Assembly (NCBI RefSeq): GCF_028656935.1 | Contig: NZ_JAMDGZ010000027.1 | Coordinates: 1 to 64,000, forward strand | DNA: 64,000 nt | Reading direction: 5' to 3' | Source of the DNA: Pseudomonas rubra | GTDB lineage: Bacteria; Pseudomonadota; Gammaproteobacteria; Pseudomonadales; Pseudomonadaceae | In this document: positions 1 to 16,267 of the stretch, piece by piece | Layout: every line of letters starts with the position of its first letter | How positions within the stretch are numbered: the stretch's first letter is position 1 | Notes under the pieces: generated by a model | Database searches by the model: none | Told to the model about the DNA's origin: nothing | What the model saw: only the letters and a program-made list of their open reading frames with translations | Translations under genes and position numbers: made by a program

Positions 1-121
1 GCTTGATTTCAAGTTTGGAATTTTTCAGTCTGATGAGCTCATCACGGTCATCGTGATGAACAACCAGCTCAGCTTTGGCAACATCCACGCCCACGATCAA
101 CTTATCTACCCGCATTGCCAT
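1..121 (-). CDS. IS110-family transposase, N-terminal part (cut by window edge)
   Basis: The reverse strand encodes an open frame beginning MAMRVDKLIVGVDVAKAELV, which continues off the left edge after about 40 codons. The GVDVAK motif is the first acidic motif of the RuvC-like DEDD domain of IS110/IS1111 transposases, and its Asp is the expected catalytic residue. The ATG at 121 is chosen because AGGAG lies 7 bases upstream on the reverse strand. The family moves circular intermediates without ordinary terminal inverted repeats. A REP palindrome lies about 200 bp upstream, consistent with REP-targeting Pseudomonas IS110 elements. Only the N-terminus is visible, so the exact subgroup (IS110 or IS1111) cannot be decided. 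Confidence 0.85.
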   Translation of the reverse strand, partial: MAMRVDKLIVGVDVAKAELVVHHDDRDELIRLKNSKLEIK

Positions 122-327
122 GGACGGCTCCTGAGGTTATGGTTTTTTCGGCTTGAAGGGGTTTCACCAAGAGGCGCTGGCTTGCTTCTATCGTCGCTTG
201 AAAACGATGCATTCTTTATCGGCGCTTTGGTGGAAGGGGTGGGGCGATGTCTCCCACGGTCTGTACTGCTGTGAACAGTCAGAATCGGGCATTTAGTCCC
301 ACCACCCCTTCAAGTCTTACCATACAA
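122..327 (-). mobile_element. Noncoding end of the IS110 element, candidate bridge-RNA region
   Basis: About 200 bp separate the transposase start from the REP. No convincing ORF is present. The segment holds an 11-bp inverted repeat, CTTGAAGGGGT (152-162) against ACCCCTTCAAG (304-314), and a related AAGGGGTGG copy near 234-242, so the transcript can fold. IS110-group elements are known to encode a structured target- and donor-recognising RNA in the noncoding end upstream of the recombinase. Assigning such an RNA here is inference. The outer boundary of the element is taken as the REP edge and is approximate. Confidence 0.5.
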
Positions 328-345
328 GCGGGCTTGCCCCGCGAT
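328..345 (+). repeat. REP sequence beside the IS110 end
   Basis: The core GCGGGCTTGCCCCGCGAT matches the REP palindrome seen again at 47207 and, as variants, at 7018 and 53571. The usual upstream bases (TGTAGGA) are not present here, which fits an IS inserted at the REP edge. A second small palindrome, GAGCGC-AAA-GCGCTC, follows at 346-360. Confidence 0.75.
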
Positions 346-379
346 CGAGCGCAAAGCGCTCGCCACCGGGTCGACGCTG

Positions 380-1675
380 ATGATTGATCTTCACACCAAG
401 CTTGCCCCCTACCTGAACGCCCCCTCCTGGACCATCGCCCTCTCCGGCGGCCTGGACTCCACCGTCCTCCTGCACTTGCTGGCAACCCTTTCACGTCAGC
501 AAACCTTGCCCCCGATCCGCGCCATCCACATCCACCACGGCTTGCAAGCTGCGGCTGACGCCTGGCCATCGCATTGTCAGCGCCTGTGTGACGATCTGGG
601 CGTCGAACTGCAGATCATCAGGGTCAGGGTCACCCCTGGTGCCAGCATCGAGCAGGGTGCTCGTGACGCGCGCTACGCAGCCTTTGCCGAGGCCATGGCC
701 ACTGGTGAAATCCTGCTGACCGGCCAGCACCGCGAAGACCAGGCCGAAACCTTGCTGTTTCGCCTGTTGCGCGGTGCCGGCCTGCGCGGCTTGAGCGCCA
801 TGCCTGCGCAGCGGCCGTTGGGCCAGGGCATGCTGGTGCGGCCTTTGCTGGGCGTTTCGCGCAATGAGCTGCAGCGCTACGCTCAAGCACAGCAGTTGTC
901 CTGGATCGAGGATCCGTCCAACGACGACACGCAGTTCTCCCGCAATTACCTGCGCCACCAGGTGTTCCCCGCGTTACTGCAGCGTTGGCCGCAAACGGCG
1001 CAAAACCTGGCGCGCAGCGCTGAACACCTGAGCGGGGCTCAGGGCCTGCTTGATGAGCTGGCCCTGGAGGATCTGGCACGGGCCGCAACTGCGGCACCAT
1101 TCGGCTGGCTTGGCCTGGACTCGCTCGACCTCGAGGTACTGCGCCAGCTATCCCCGGCCCGTCAGCACAACGCCCTGCAGTACTGGCTGGCCCAGCGCAC
1201 ACGCTTGCCCGATAGCCGTCACTGGGCCGGCTGGGACGCCCTGCGCGACGCGGCATCCGACGGACGGCCACTGTGGCGCCTGACCGACGGTGAACTGCAT
1301 CGGGCCAACGCACGTATCTGGTGGCTGGCCGGTGGCTGGCTCAAGCCTGTGGGCGTTCCTCAAGGGTGGCCTGAACCGGGCAAGCCGCTGTCGTTGGGCG
1401 ACAATGGCAGTGTCAGCCTCAGCGGCACGTTGCCGCAGGGGCCGTTGCGCATTGCCTACCGCCAGGGCGGCGAAACCCTGGCAATCAACGGCCGTGGCCA
1501 GCGCGACCTGAAGCGCCTGCTCAACGAGTCGCAGCTGCCGTTGTTTGCGCGCGGGCGCCTGCCGTTGCTGTACTGCGGCGAACAATTGCTGGCCGTGGCC
1601 AATCTGCCGGGGTTGAGCCAAGGCGACTGGCAATTGCACTGGCATGCACCGACGAGCGAGCAAGGTTTGAGATGA
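380..1675 (+). CDS. tilS: tRNA(Ile)-lysidine synthase TilS
   Basis: TilS ligates lysine to the wobble cytidine of the tRNA-Ile CAU anticodon, changing decoding from AUG to AUA; it acts in the cytoplasm and is essential in most bacteria. The N-terminal PP-loop ATP pyrophosphatase motif SGGLDS is at residues 22-27, followed by the HHGLQ and GQHREDQAETLL segments typical of TilS. The C-terminal half contains the substrate-binding TilS-C region. The length of 431 aa is normal. It precedes pyrG, as in other pseudomonads. No strong ribosome-binding site precedes the ATG at 380, so the start is less certain than the identity. The gene normally found upstream (accA) is not in view, and the IS110 end lies only 50 bp away. 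Confidence 0.95.
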   Translation: MIDLHTKLAPYLNAPSWTIALSGGLDSTVLLHLLATLSRQQTLPPIRAIHIHHGLQAAADAWPSHCQRLCDDLGVELQIIRVRVTPGASIEQGARDARYAAFAEAMATGEILLTGQHREDQAETLLFRLLRGAGLRGLSAMPAQRPLGQGMLVRPLLGVSRNELQRYAQAQQLSWIEDPSNDDTQFSRNYLRHQVFPALLQRWPQTAQNLARSAEHLSGAQGLLDELALEDLARAATAAPFGWLGLDSLDLEVLRQLSPARQHNALQYWLAQRTRLPDSRHWAGWDALRDAASDGRPLWRLTDGELHRANARIWWLAGGWLKPVGVPQGWPEPGKPLSLGDNGSVSLSGTLPQGPLRIAYRQGGETLAINGRGQRDLKRLLNESQLPLFARGRLPLLYCGEQLLAVANLPGLSQGDWQLHWHAPTSEQGLR

Positions 1676-1925
1676 AAGGCACTTTCGGGTAGACTACGCT
1701 CCCTTCTTGATACAGCTTCTGTGGCTTCCCCGAAATCACAGCAGTTGCCGATTACCAAGCAGTTTTTTGCTGGGCGATTCTAAAAATGTTTAGCGAGCTC
1801 CTAACCGGGTATCCAAGCCCCGGTGTGACCAGACGCGGCAGTTTTTTAAGATGCACTGTGATTGACGCAGGTGATCGGGGGCTTCGGCCTTCCTTCGCTT
1901 TCCCCGGCGGCACTGACCGCTTTAA

Positions 1926-4424
<2,499 letters not shown>

Positions 4425-4442
4425 TCCTCGATTCTCCGGTAA

Positions 4443-5867
<1,425 letters not shown>

Positions 5868-6028
5868 GCAAGAGATGGTAAAAAGACAGCAGCAAAGCGG
5901 CGCCGGGCGGTCATACTGATCGTTCAGAAGCCCTTGCTGCAGGTGTCTGAACACAAAGCCTGGCTTCGGCCAGGCTTCGTGCCATCAGCGACCTGCAGAT
6001 GTGGCGGTCTTTTCCACTGGATACCCTG

Positions 6029-6307
6029 ATGCGCAGTCCTTATTGGTTGTTCCTCGTCTTGCTCCTGCTGCTCGGTGGCCTGCAGTATCGTCTGTGGGTG
6101 GGCAACGGCAGCTTGGCCCAGGTCACCGAACTCAAGCAACAGATCGCTGACCAGCACGCTGAAAACGAGCGTCTGCTGGAGCGTAACCGCGTGCTTGACG
6201 CCGAAGTGCTGGAGTTGAAGAAAGGTATGGAAACCGTTGAAGAACGGGCTCGCCACGAACTGGGTATGGTCAAGGAGGGTGAAACCCTCTACCAGCTTGC
6301 CCAATGA
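6029..6307 (+). CDS. ftsB: Cell division protein FtsB
   Basis: FtsB is a small bitopic inner-membrane protein that pairs with FtsL and FtsQ in the divisome. The 92-aa product has a short cytoplasmic tail, one membrane segment (about residues 5-22, WLFLVLLLLLGGLQY), and a periplasmic leucine-zipper coiled coil (about 30-75). The ATG at 6029 is preferred because it places the membrane segment at the usual distance from the N-terminus; an upstream ATG at 5999 is possible, and neither has a strong ribosome-binding site. The last codons overlap ispD by 4 bp (ATGA), the eno-ftsB-ispD arrangement common in gammaproteobacteria. Confidence 0.93.
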   Translation: MRSPYWLFLVLLLLLGGLQYRLWVGNGSLAQVTELKQQIADQHAENERLLERNRVLDAEVLELKKGMETVEERARHELGMVKEGETLYQLAQ

Positions 6308-7011
6308 ACCAGACCTTGCCGGCCTTCTGGGCCGTGATTCCCGCCGCGGGTGTCGGTGCCCGCATGGCTGCCGACCGTCCCAAACAGTACCTGCAACTGG
6401 GTGGGCAGACCATTCTCGAGCATAGCCTCGACTGTTTTCTTGATCACCCCCGCGTCAAAGGGGTGGTGGTCAGCGTTGCCGCTGACGATCCTTACTGGCC
6501 CGGTTTGCGCTGCGCCAGCGATACACGCATTCAGCGCGCCGAAGGTGGCCGTGAGCGCGCAGGCTCCGTGCTCAATGCGCTGTTGCTGCTGCACGCCCAG
6601 GGCGCGGCAGACAACGACTGGGTGCTGGTGCACGACGCCGCCCGGCCGAACCTGGCACGCAGCGACCTCGATCGCCTGCTGGCCGAGCTTGCCGATGATC
6701 CGGTGGGCGGCCTGCTGGCGGTGCCGGCGCGCGATACCCTCAAGCGTGCGGATGCCAATGGCCGGGTAAGCGCCACCATCGACCGTAGCACAGTGTGGCA
6801 AGCCTATACCCCGCAGATGTTTCGCCTTGGCGCCCTGCACCGGGCCCTGGCCGACAGCCTGGTGGCTGACGTGGCGATCACCGACGAGTCTTCGGCCATC
6901 GAGTGGGCGGGGCAAGCGCCACGGTTGATCGAAGGCCGTAGCGACAACATCAAGGTCACCCGCCCGGAAGATCTGGAGTGGCTGCGCCAGCGCTGGGCCA
7001 AGCGCGGCTGA
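6304..7011 (+). CDS. ispD: 2-C-methyl-D-erythritol 4-phosphate cytidylyltransferase
   Basis: IspD transfers CMP from CTP to MEP in the non-mevalonate isoprenoid pathway. The 235-aa protein carries the CTP-binding motif IPAAGVGARMAADRPKQYL near the N-terminus, and the VHDAARP, TIDRSTVWQAYTPQ and DESSAIE motifs. It overlaps ftsB by 4 bp and is separated from the LysR gene by a REPIN. ispF, the next-but-one pathway step, lies about 3 kb downstream instead of adjacent, the usual Pseudomonas arrangement. Confidence 0.97.
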   Translation: MNQTLPAFWAVIPAAGVGARMAADRPKQYLQLGGQTILEHSLDCFLDHPRVKGVVVSVAADDPYWPGLRCASDTRIQRAEGGRERAGSVLNALLLLHAQGAADNDWVLVHDAARPNLARSDLDRLLAELADDPVGGLLAVPARDTLKRADANGRVSATIDRSTVWQAYTPQMFRLGALHRALADSLVADVAITDESSAIEWAGQAPRLIEGRSDNIKVTRPEDLEWLRQRWAKRG

Positions 7012-7017
7012 GAATCT

Positions 7018-7083
7018 ATCGCGGGTCAAGCCCGCTCCCACAGGGATGATGGAGATCCTGTAGGAGCGGGCTTGACCCGCGAT
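7018..7083. repeat. REPIN (inverted pair of REP sequences)
   Basis: Two REP copies face each other: ATCGCGGGTCAAGCCCGCTC at the left, and its reverse complement ending GACCCGCGAT at the right, with a loop of about 18 bp. It fills the gap between the convergent ispD and LysR genes, a typical place for these non-autonomous elements mobilised by RAYT transposases. Confidence 0.9.
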
Positions 7084-7088
7084 GCCTT

Positions 7089-9204
<2,116 letters not shown>

Positions 9205-9212
9205 GGTCTGCC

Positions 9213-10067
9213 ATGAGCCTGGAAAACATCTCCTGTCAGAAAAGCTTCGGCGGCTGGCATAAACGCTACCGCCATCGCTCCCAGGTGCTCGGTTGCGACA
9301 TGGTGTTTGCCGTGTACCTGCCTCCGCAGGCCGAGCAGGGCGGCACGTTGCCAGTGCTGTACTGGCTGAGTGGCTTGACCTGTACCGATGAGAACTTCAT
9401 GCAAAAGGCCGGTGCCCACAAGCTTGCGGCCGAGCTTGGCATGATCATCGTCGCCCCCGACACCAGCCCGCGTGGCCCACAGGTGCCTGCTGACCCGGAG
9501 GGCGCCTGGGACTTCGGCCTGGGTGCCGGGTTCTACCTCAACGCCAGCGAGCAGCCGTGGGCCCAGCACTACCGCATGCACGACTACGTGGTGAAGGAAT
9601 TGCCGGCCCTGGTCGAGGCGCATTTTCCGGCGTCCGGGCAACGGAGCATCAGCGGCCACTCCATGGGCGGCCATGGTGCGCTGGTCTGCGCCCTGCGCAA
9701 TCCCGGGCGTTATCGTTCGGTGTCGGCGTTCGCGCCGATCAGCAACCCGATGGATTGTCCGTGGGGGCAGAAGGCATTCAGCCGTTACCTGGGCGAGGAC
9801 CGGGCACGCTGGCGCGAGTGGGATGCCAGTGTGTTGCTGGCCGAGGCGAGTGAACGCTTGCCGTTGCTGGTTGACCAGGGTGATCGCGATGACTTTCTCG
9901 ATAACCAGCTCAAGCCACAGGTGCTCGAACAGGCGGCGAAAGCGGCGGACTATCCGTTGACCTTGCGGTTGCAGCCGGGCTACGACCACAGCTACTACTT
10001 CATCGCCAGCTTCATCGACGACCACTTGCGTCATCATGCCGCAGCGCTGACAGGTGAGGGTAACTGA
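9213..10067 (+). CDS. fghA: S-formylglutathione hydrolase
   Basis: This alpha/beta hydrolase releases formate and glutathione from S-formylglutathione, completing glutathione-dependent formaldehyde oxidation. The 284-aa esterase-D-family protein has the nucleophile elbow [10 protein letters not shown], an Asp in [10 protein letters not shown] and a His in PGYDHSYYF. It is translated from an ATG 8 bp after frmA. A strong terminator hairpin follows 42 bp after its stop. Confidence 0.96.
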   Translation: MSLENISCQKSFGGWHKRYRHRSQVLGCDMVFAVYLPPQAEQGGTLPVLYWLSGLTCTDENFMQKAGAHKLAAELGMIIVAPDTSPRGPQVPADPEGAWDFGLGAGFYLNASEQPWAQHYRMHDYVVKELPALVEAHFPASGQRSISGHSMGGHGALVCALRNPGRYRSVSAFAPISNPMDCPWGQKAFSRYLGEDRARWREWDASVLLAEASERLPLLVDQGDRDDFLDNQLKPQVLEQAAKAADYPLTLRLQPGYDHSYYFIASFIDDHLRHHAAALTGEGN

Positions 10068-10102
10068 TCCTACAAATCAAGCCCAAGCGCCGGCAAAGCA
10101 GG

Positions 10103-10138
10103 TAGAATCACGCCCTGACTCAATCAGGGCGTTTTTTT
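10103..10138 (+). terminator. fghA terminator overlapping the ispF leader
   Basis: A perfect 9-bp stem ACGCCCTGA/TCAGGGCGT (10110-10118 and 10124-10132), a 5-nt loop and a run of seven T residues at 10132-10138 form a textbook intrinsic terminator. The T-run ends directly at the ispF ATG (10139), leaving no room for a ribosome-binding site. A TAGAAT box at 10103-10108 could be a -10 element whose transcript would start inside the left arm of the stem. See the findings. Confidence 0.85.
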
Positions 10139-10612
10139 ATGCGTATTGGCCACGGCTACGATGTGCACCGCTTCGCGGAAGGCGATTTCATCACCTTGGG
10201 TGGGGTGCGCATTGCGCACAAGTTCGGGCTGCTGGCTCATTCTGATGGCGACGTCGTGTTGCACGCCCTGAGCGATGCCCTGCTCGGCGCAGCCGCACTG
10301 GGCGATATCGGCAAGCATTTTCCCGACACCGATCCGCAGTTCAAGGGCGTCGACAGCCGCGTGCTTTTGCGCCATATCGTGAAGATCGTTCAGGCCAAGG
10401 GCTGGAAAGTCGGCAATGTCGACGCCACCATCGTTGCCCAGGCGCCGAAGATGGCCCCGCACATCGACACCATGCGCCAGTTGATCGCGCAAGACCTGCA
10501 GATCGAGCTGGACCAGGTCAACGTCAAGGCCACTACCACCGAAAAACTCGGTTTTACCGGGCGTGAGGAAGGCATTGCCGTTCACGCTGTTGCCCTGTTG
10601 CTGCCGGCATGA
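10139..10612 (+). CDS. ispF: 2-C-methyl-D-erythritol 2,4-cyclodiphosphate synthase
   Basis: IspF cyclises CDP-ME-2-phosphate to MEcPP with loss of CMP in the isoprenoid pathway. The 157-aa protein begins [11 protein letters not shown], with the zinc ligands Asp and His of GYDVH, and has the [14 protein letters not shown] and [10 protein letters not shown] motifs and the C-terminal [14 protein letters not shown]. The start at 10139 is fixed by the conserved N-terminus although there is no Shine-Dalgarno sequence. The stop overlaps truD by 4 bp. Confidence 0.97.
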   Translation: MRIGHGYDVHRFAEGDFITLGGVRIAHKFGLLAHSDGDVVLHALSDALLGAAALGDIGKHFPDTDPQFKGVDSRVLLRHIVKIVQAKGWKVGNVDATIVAQAPKMAPHIDTMRQLIAQDLQIELDQVNVKATTTEKLGFTGREEGIAVHAVALLLPA

Positions 10613-11654
10613 CCGAACTCGAACTGCTGGGCCCTCGGGCAGCGGGCGAAGCGCTGGGCAGCGCAATTCTCAAGGCCACCGCTGAAGACTTCCAGGTCGA
10701 TGAAGTACTCGATATTCCCCTGAGCGGGACAGGTGAGCACTTGTGGCTGTGGGTCGAAAAGCGTGACCTCAACACCGAAGAGGCAGCCCGCCGCCTGGCC
10801 CGTGCCGCCGGGGTACCCCTGCGCAGCATCAGCTACGCCGGTCTCAAGGACCGTCAGGCCCTGACCCGCCAGTGGTTCAGCCTGCACCTGCCGGGCAAGG
10901 CTGACCCGGACCTGAGCGCTGCGCAAAACGAAACCCTGAGCATCCTCAAACAAACCCGTCACTCGCGCAAATTGCAGCGTGGTGCGCATTCGGCCAATGG
11001 TTTCACCTTGCGCCTGACCGGCCTTACGGCCGAGCACGCGGCACTGGATACGCGGCTTGAGCAGATTCGCAGCCAGGGTGTGCCGAACTATTTTGGTACC
11101 CAGCGCTTCGGTCATGGCGGCGGCAATGTTCATGATGCCCGTGACTGGGCCGGCCGCCAGGCGCTGCCGGAGCAGCGCAACGTACGCTCACGGCTGCTTT
11201 CCAGTGCCCGCAGCTACCTGTTCAACCAGGTGTTGGCCCAACGTGTGGCCGACGGCAGTTGGCAGCAGGCACAGGTTGGCGATCTGCTGGCGTTCACCGA
11301 CAGCCGCAGCTTTTTCCCAGCGGGCGAGGCCGAATGTTCCGATCCTCGCCTGGCGATTCTTGACCTGCACCCCACCGGCCCGCTGTGGGGCGAGGGCCAG
11401 TCCGGTGCCATAGGCGTAACCGGTGAGCTCGAACAAAACATCGGCGAACAGCACGCGGCGTTGTGCCAATGGCTGGCGCGAGCGGGCATGAGTCACGAAC
11501 GGCGCATCCTGCGACTGCCCATTGGCGGTCTGACGTGGCATTATCCCGAGCCTGATATCCTGCAACTGGAATTCGTCCTTCCGGCCGGATGCTTCGCCAC
11601 CGTGGTGGTGCGCGAGCTTGTTGATCTGGTGCCGGCAGGGCAGACGGACAGCCC

Positions 11655-11667
<13 letters not shown>
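10609..11667 (+). CDS. truD: tRNA pseudouridine(13) synthase TruD
   Basis: TruD converts U13 of tRNA-Glu to pseudouridine. The 352-aa protein has the family motif [13 protein letters not shown], whose Asp is catalytic, the [10 protein letters not shown] motif, and the large TRUD insertion domain in the middle. It overlaps ispF by 4 bp and surE by 13 bp, within the ispF-truD-surE-pcm-nlpD-rpoS block found across gammaproteobacteria. Confidence 0.96.
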
Positions 11668-13081
<1,414 letters not shown>

Positions 13082-13259
13082 CCCGGATTATTTTCGCCCC
13101 GGACGAATTCCTGCGGCATTGCCCTGTCTATCTGGCGGGCTACCATAATCTGTTGCAGATCACGTTTGGCAATGCCTGACGTCCGCGGCGCGGCGAGCTC
13201 GGGTATAATTGCAACAATATTGCATTTTTGGCATCGGTCACCATTAGAGGGAGCGGCGG

Positions 13260-14156
13260 GTGGGGCACACAATCATTCGGCAGCGCAAAGGGCTATCGAA
13301 CTTCAAGCTTCTGCTGATTGCACTGGCTGTAGGCACGCTGGTGACGGGGTGCTCGAGCACGTCCTCGAACAGTGTCCGGGTGGTCGATCGCAACAACGCA
13401 GCCCCTAAGCGCCCCGTGGTCACTACCGGCCAGTACGTGGTGCGCCCGGGCGACACCCTGTTCTCCATCGCCTTTCGTTATGGTTGGGACTACAAGGCCC
13501 TGGCTGCCCGTAACGGCATCGCCCCGCCGTACACCATCCGTCCCGGCCAGGCGATTCGTTTTGACGGGCGCTCAAGCGCTCCGGCTGCAACAGGAACTAC
13601 CACGGTCGTCACCAGTACGCCGTCCTCCTCGAGCAAGACCACGGTTTTCAAGCGGCCGCTGGACAGTTCTGGTAAGCCGGTCGCCCCCCCTGCGACAGTG
13701 CCTGAAACCACACCAAACACCCCTCCGGTTGCCCCGGTTGTAGCCACCACGACACCCGTCCAAGTGCCCCCAGCAGGGCGTTCCACGGCCGGCTGGGCCT
13801 GGCCGGCCAATGGTGTGCTGATTGGGAAATTTGCTTCAAACGGTAGTTTGAATAAAGGCATTGATATCGCCGGTGATTTGGGACAGCCTGTTTTTGCTGC
13901 ATCTGATGGTTCAGTTGTCTACGCCGGGAGTGGCTTGCGGGGCTACGGCGAGCTGGTAATCATCAAGCACAACGATACCTACGTCAGTGCCTACGGCCAC
14001 AACCGCAGGCTTTTGGTTCGGGAGGGACAGCAGGTCAAGGTAGGGCAGACAATTGCCGAAATGGGGTCCACGGGTACTGACCGGGTGAAACTTCATTTTG
14101 AAATTCGCCGCCAGGGCAAACCTGTCGATCCGCTGCAATTCCTGCCACGTCGTTGA
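13260..14156 (+). CDS. nlpD: Murein hydrolase activator NlpD (LysM + LytM/M23 lipoprotein)
   Basis: NlpD is an outer-membrane lipoprotein that activates amidase AmiC for daughter-cell separation. The 298-aa protein starts at a GTG with GAGGGAG upstream. It has a lipobox, LVTGC (Cys about residue 31), then a LysM peptidoglycan-binding domain (YVVRPGDTLFSIAFRYG, about 59-102), a Pro/Thr/Ser-rich linker and a C-terminal LytM domain (about 175-298). The zinc-ligand positions are degenerate (GIDIAGDLGQPV where active M23 enzymes have a His), as is usual for NlpD activators. In pseudomonads the main rpoS promoter lies inside nlpD; I did not locate it. Confidence 0.95.
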   Translation: MGHTIIRQRKGLSNFKLLLIALAVGTLVTGCSSTSSNSVRVVDRNNAAPKRPVVTTGQYVVRPGDTLFSIAFRYGWDYKALAARNGIAPPYTIRPGQAIRFDGRSSAPAATGTTTVVTSTPSSSSKTTVFKRPLDSSGKPVAPPATVPETTPNTPPVAPVVATTTPVQVPPAGRSTAGWAWPANGVLIGKFASNGSLNKGIDIAGDLGQPVFAASDGSVVYAGSGLRGYGELVIIKHNDTYVSAYGHNRRLLVREGQQVKVGQTIAEMGSTGTDRVKLHFEIRRQGKPVDPLQFLPRR

Positions 14157-14262
14157 TTGCTAGGCCCGGCCTGTTCCTCGCGTAGAGGGGACAGGCTCCA
14201 GCGCTGCCAAGGATTAAGGCGTCGCTCGAGTCTGAGTTCGAACTCAGCAAAGGACTATAACA

Positions 14263-15270
14263 ATGGCTCTCAGTAAAGAAGTGCCGGAGTTTGACATCGA
14301 CGATGAGGTTCTCCTGATGGAGACCGGCATTGTTTTGGAAACGGATGTGATGTCAGACGAACCTGCTGTATCTACGGTTCGGACCAAGGCTAAACAGGGC
14401 TCAACGCTCAAGCAGCACAAGTACATCGACTACACCCGTGCACTTGATGCGACCCAGCTTTACCTTAATGAAATCGGCTTTTCGCCTTTGCTTTCACCGG
14501 AAGAGGAAGTTCACTTTGCGCGTCTGTCGCAACGTGGCGACCCCGCCGGGCGCAAGCGCATGATCGAAAGCAACCTGCGCCTGGTGGTTAAAATCGCCCG
14601 ACGTTATGTCAACCGGGGGCTTTCGCTGCTCGACCTGATCGAGGAGGGCAACCTCGGCCTGATTCGTGCGGTTGAGAAGTTCGACCCCGAACGCGGCTTT
14701 CGGTTCTCTACCTACGCCACCTGGTGGATCCGTCAGACCATCGAACGGGCGATCATGAACCAGACCCGGACGATTCGCCTGCCCATTCACGTGGTCAAGG
14801 AACTTAACGTCTATCTGCGCGCCGCCCGCGAACTGACCCAGAAGCTCGATCACGAACCGTCCCCGGAAGAGATCGCCAGCCTGCTGGAGAAACCGGTCGG
14901 CGAGGTCAAGCGCATGCTTGGGCTCAACGAGCGGGTATCCTCGGTGGACGTGTCCCTGGGGCCGGATTCGGACAAGACTCTGCTCGATACCCTGACCGAT
15001 GACCGTCCTACTGATCCGTGCGAGCTGCTTCAGGACGATGATCTGTCGCAAAGCATCGACCAGTGGCTCAGCGAGCTGACCGACAAGCAGCGAGAGGTAG
15101 TAATTCGCCGCTTTGGCTTGCGCGGCCACGAGAGCAGTACCTTGGAGGATGTTGGCCTGGAAATCGGCCTGACCCGCGAGCGGGTACGGCAGATCCAGGT
15201 GGAGGGGCTCAAGCGTCTGCGTGAGATCCTCGAGAAGAACGGCCTGTCCAGCGAGTCGCTGTTTCAGTAG
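14263..15270 (+). CDS. rpoS: RNA polymerase sigma factor RpoS (stationary phase / general stress)
   Basis: RpoS directs transcription of stationary-phase and stress genes. The 335-aa protein has region 1.2 ([14 protein letters not shown]), region 2 ([34 protein letters not shown]), region 3, and the region 4 helix-turn-helix ending [18 protein letters not shown]. An AAAGGAC ribosome-binding site precedes the ATG. The gene is directly downstream of nlpD, and the regulatory RNA RsmZ lies just downstream, so two major post-exponential regulators are neighbours. Confidence 0.98.
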   Translation: MALSKEVPEFDIDDEVLLMETGIVLETDVMSDEPAVSTVRTKAKQGSTLKQHKYIDYTRALDATQLYLNEIGFSPLLSPEEEVHFARLSQRGDPAGRKRMIESNLRLVVKIARRYVNRGLSLLDLIEEGNLGLIRAVEKFDPERGFRFSTYATWWIRQTIERAIMNQTRTIRLPIHVVKELNVYLRAARELTQKLDHEPSPEEIASLLEKPVGEVKRMLGLNERVSSVDVSLGPDSDKTLLDTLTDDRPTDPCELLQDDDLSQSIDQWLSELTDKQREVVIRRFGLRGHESSTLEDVGLEIGLTRERVRQIQVEGLKRLREILEKNGLSSESLFQ

Positions 15271-15294
15271 AAGCTGCGGTATTGCTGTGAAGAG

Positions 15295-15319
15295 CGCCCC
15301 GACTTGTCGGGGCGTTTTT
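15295..15319 (+). terminator. rpoS terminator
   Basis: CGCCCCGAC-TT-GTCGGGGCG followed by TTTTT, 24 bp after the rpoS stop. Strong intrinsic terminator. Confidence 0.9.
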
Positions 15320-15425
15320 GTTTCTGGCTGACGCTGAAGGCCCCGAGAACCTTTTCCCCTTGGTGCTGATGAAACATCCGGGTTTGAGCGCGATCCGACG
15401 ACAATGTTGGTACTGTTCTAGTTCA

Positions 15426-15443
15426 TGTAAGTCATTGCTTACA
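15426..15443 (+). promoter_or_regulatory. GacA upstream activating sequence of rsmZ
   Basis: TGTAAG-TCATTG-CTTACA is an exact match to the known palindromic GacA box TGTAAG-N6-CTTACA. It lies about 185 bp upstream of the predicted rsmZ start, the characteristic spacing. An extra half-site TGTAAG occurs at 15449. The interval between box and gene is very AT-rich (15470-15550), as expected for the region bound by H-NS-like proteins at this promoter. A TAATAT -10 box is at 15604-15609. Confidence 0.92.
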
Positions 15444-15613
15444 TGTCGTGTAAGCCTTAGCTGTACACTTTAGTAAATCGTTGTCGTTTTTACTGTGCGC
15501 TTTTATATAACTATCTGATTAATATAAATTTATTTGTTTATGACAGTTATGTTGCCGCAGCTTTTTGAGAGCTTTGTGCAGTTGTGAGGAATCTTGGAAA
15601 CGCTAATATTTGT

Positions 15614-15748
15614 CCTGTGTCTACGGACTGACACAGGCTTTCAAGGATGGAGGCCAAGGACATCGCAGGATGCGATTCATCAGGATGATGAAAGGGAACA
15701 AAGGGACTACGGAAAAAATGTGGGCGGGTTAAACCGCCCCTTTTTTTT
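15614..15748 (+). ncRNA. rsmZ: Small regulatory RNA RsmZ
   Basis: RsmZ sequesters the translational repressors RsmA/RsmE when the GacS/GacA system is active, and so de-represses secondary metabolism and secretion. The segment starts with a hairpin CCTGTGTC/GACACAGG displaying GGA in its loop. It contains about nine GGA motifs, several between short stems such as CATCGCAGGATGCGATT, and ends in the GC-rich terminator GGGCGG...CCGCCCC plus eight T residues. Position between rpoS and fdxA, the GacA box upstream and the repeated GGA motifs match RsmZ of other pseudomonads. The 5' end is predicted from the -10 box and could shift by a few bases. Confidence 0.92.
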
Positions 15749-15763
15749 GCCTGCTAAAACATG

Positions 15764-15790
15764 AAAAAAGGCCCTCGAAGGGCCTTTTTT
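15764..15790 (-). terminator. fdxA terminator (bidirectional)
   Basis: AAAAAA-GGCCCT-CGA-AGGGCC-TTTTTT is a symmetric hairpin with A and T tracts. It ends fdxA on the reverse strand and backs up the rsmZ terminator on the forward strand. Confidence 0.88.
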
Positions 15791-15804
15791 GTTGATCGGG
15801 GCGC

Positions 15805-16128
15805 TTAGCGCTCCAGATCGGCGATCTTGCCGGTCTTGCCATCCCACTCGGCGGCGTCTGGCAGCGAATCTTTCTTTTCGGTGATGTTCGGCCAGATTTC
15901 CGCAAGCTCGGCATTGAGCTCGATGAAGTTCTCCATGCCGGCTGGCACTTCGTCTTCCGAGAAAATGGCGACGGCGGGGCATTCAGGCTCGCACAGTGCA
16001 CAGTCGATGCACTCGTCCGGGTGAATGACCAGGAAGTTCGGGCCTTCGTAGAAGCAGTCCACCGGACAGACTTCTACGCAGTCGGTGTACTTGCACTTGA
16101 TGCAGTTGTCGGTGACGACGAAGGTCAT
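15805..16128 (-). CDS. fdxA: Seven-iron ferredoxin FdxA
   Basis: A 107-aa low-potential electron carrier with one [3Fe-4S] and one [4Fe-4S] cluster. The Cys pattern is visible in [20 protein letters not shown] and [18 protein letters not shown]. It has the C-terminal extension typical of the Azotobacter/Pseudomonas 7Fe ferredoxins. It is transcribed toward rsmZ and follows mutS on the same strand with about 139 bp between them. Confidence 0.96.
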   Translation of the reverse strand: MTFVVTDNCIKCKYTDCVEVCPVDCFYEGPNFLVIHPDECIDCALCEPECPAVAIFSEDEVPAGMENFIELNAELAEIWPNITEKKDSLPDAAEWDGKTGKIADLER

Positions 16129-16267
16129 TTCTAATTCTCTCCTCAGGCGACGGCAGCGTACCCTTCCAGACAGGGCCGCTCGGTTTGGTTGTTCGGCTGC
16201 AGGCCAGGCTAGTAACCTGCAGCGCCACCAAACCGCGCGGGATTCTATCAGCTTGTGCGGGCCCGCG

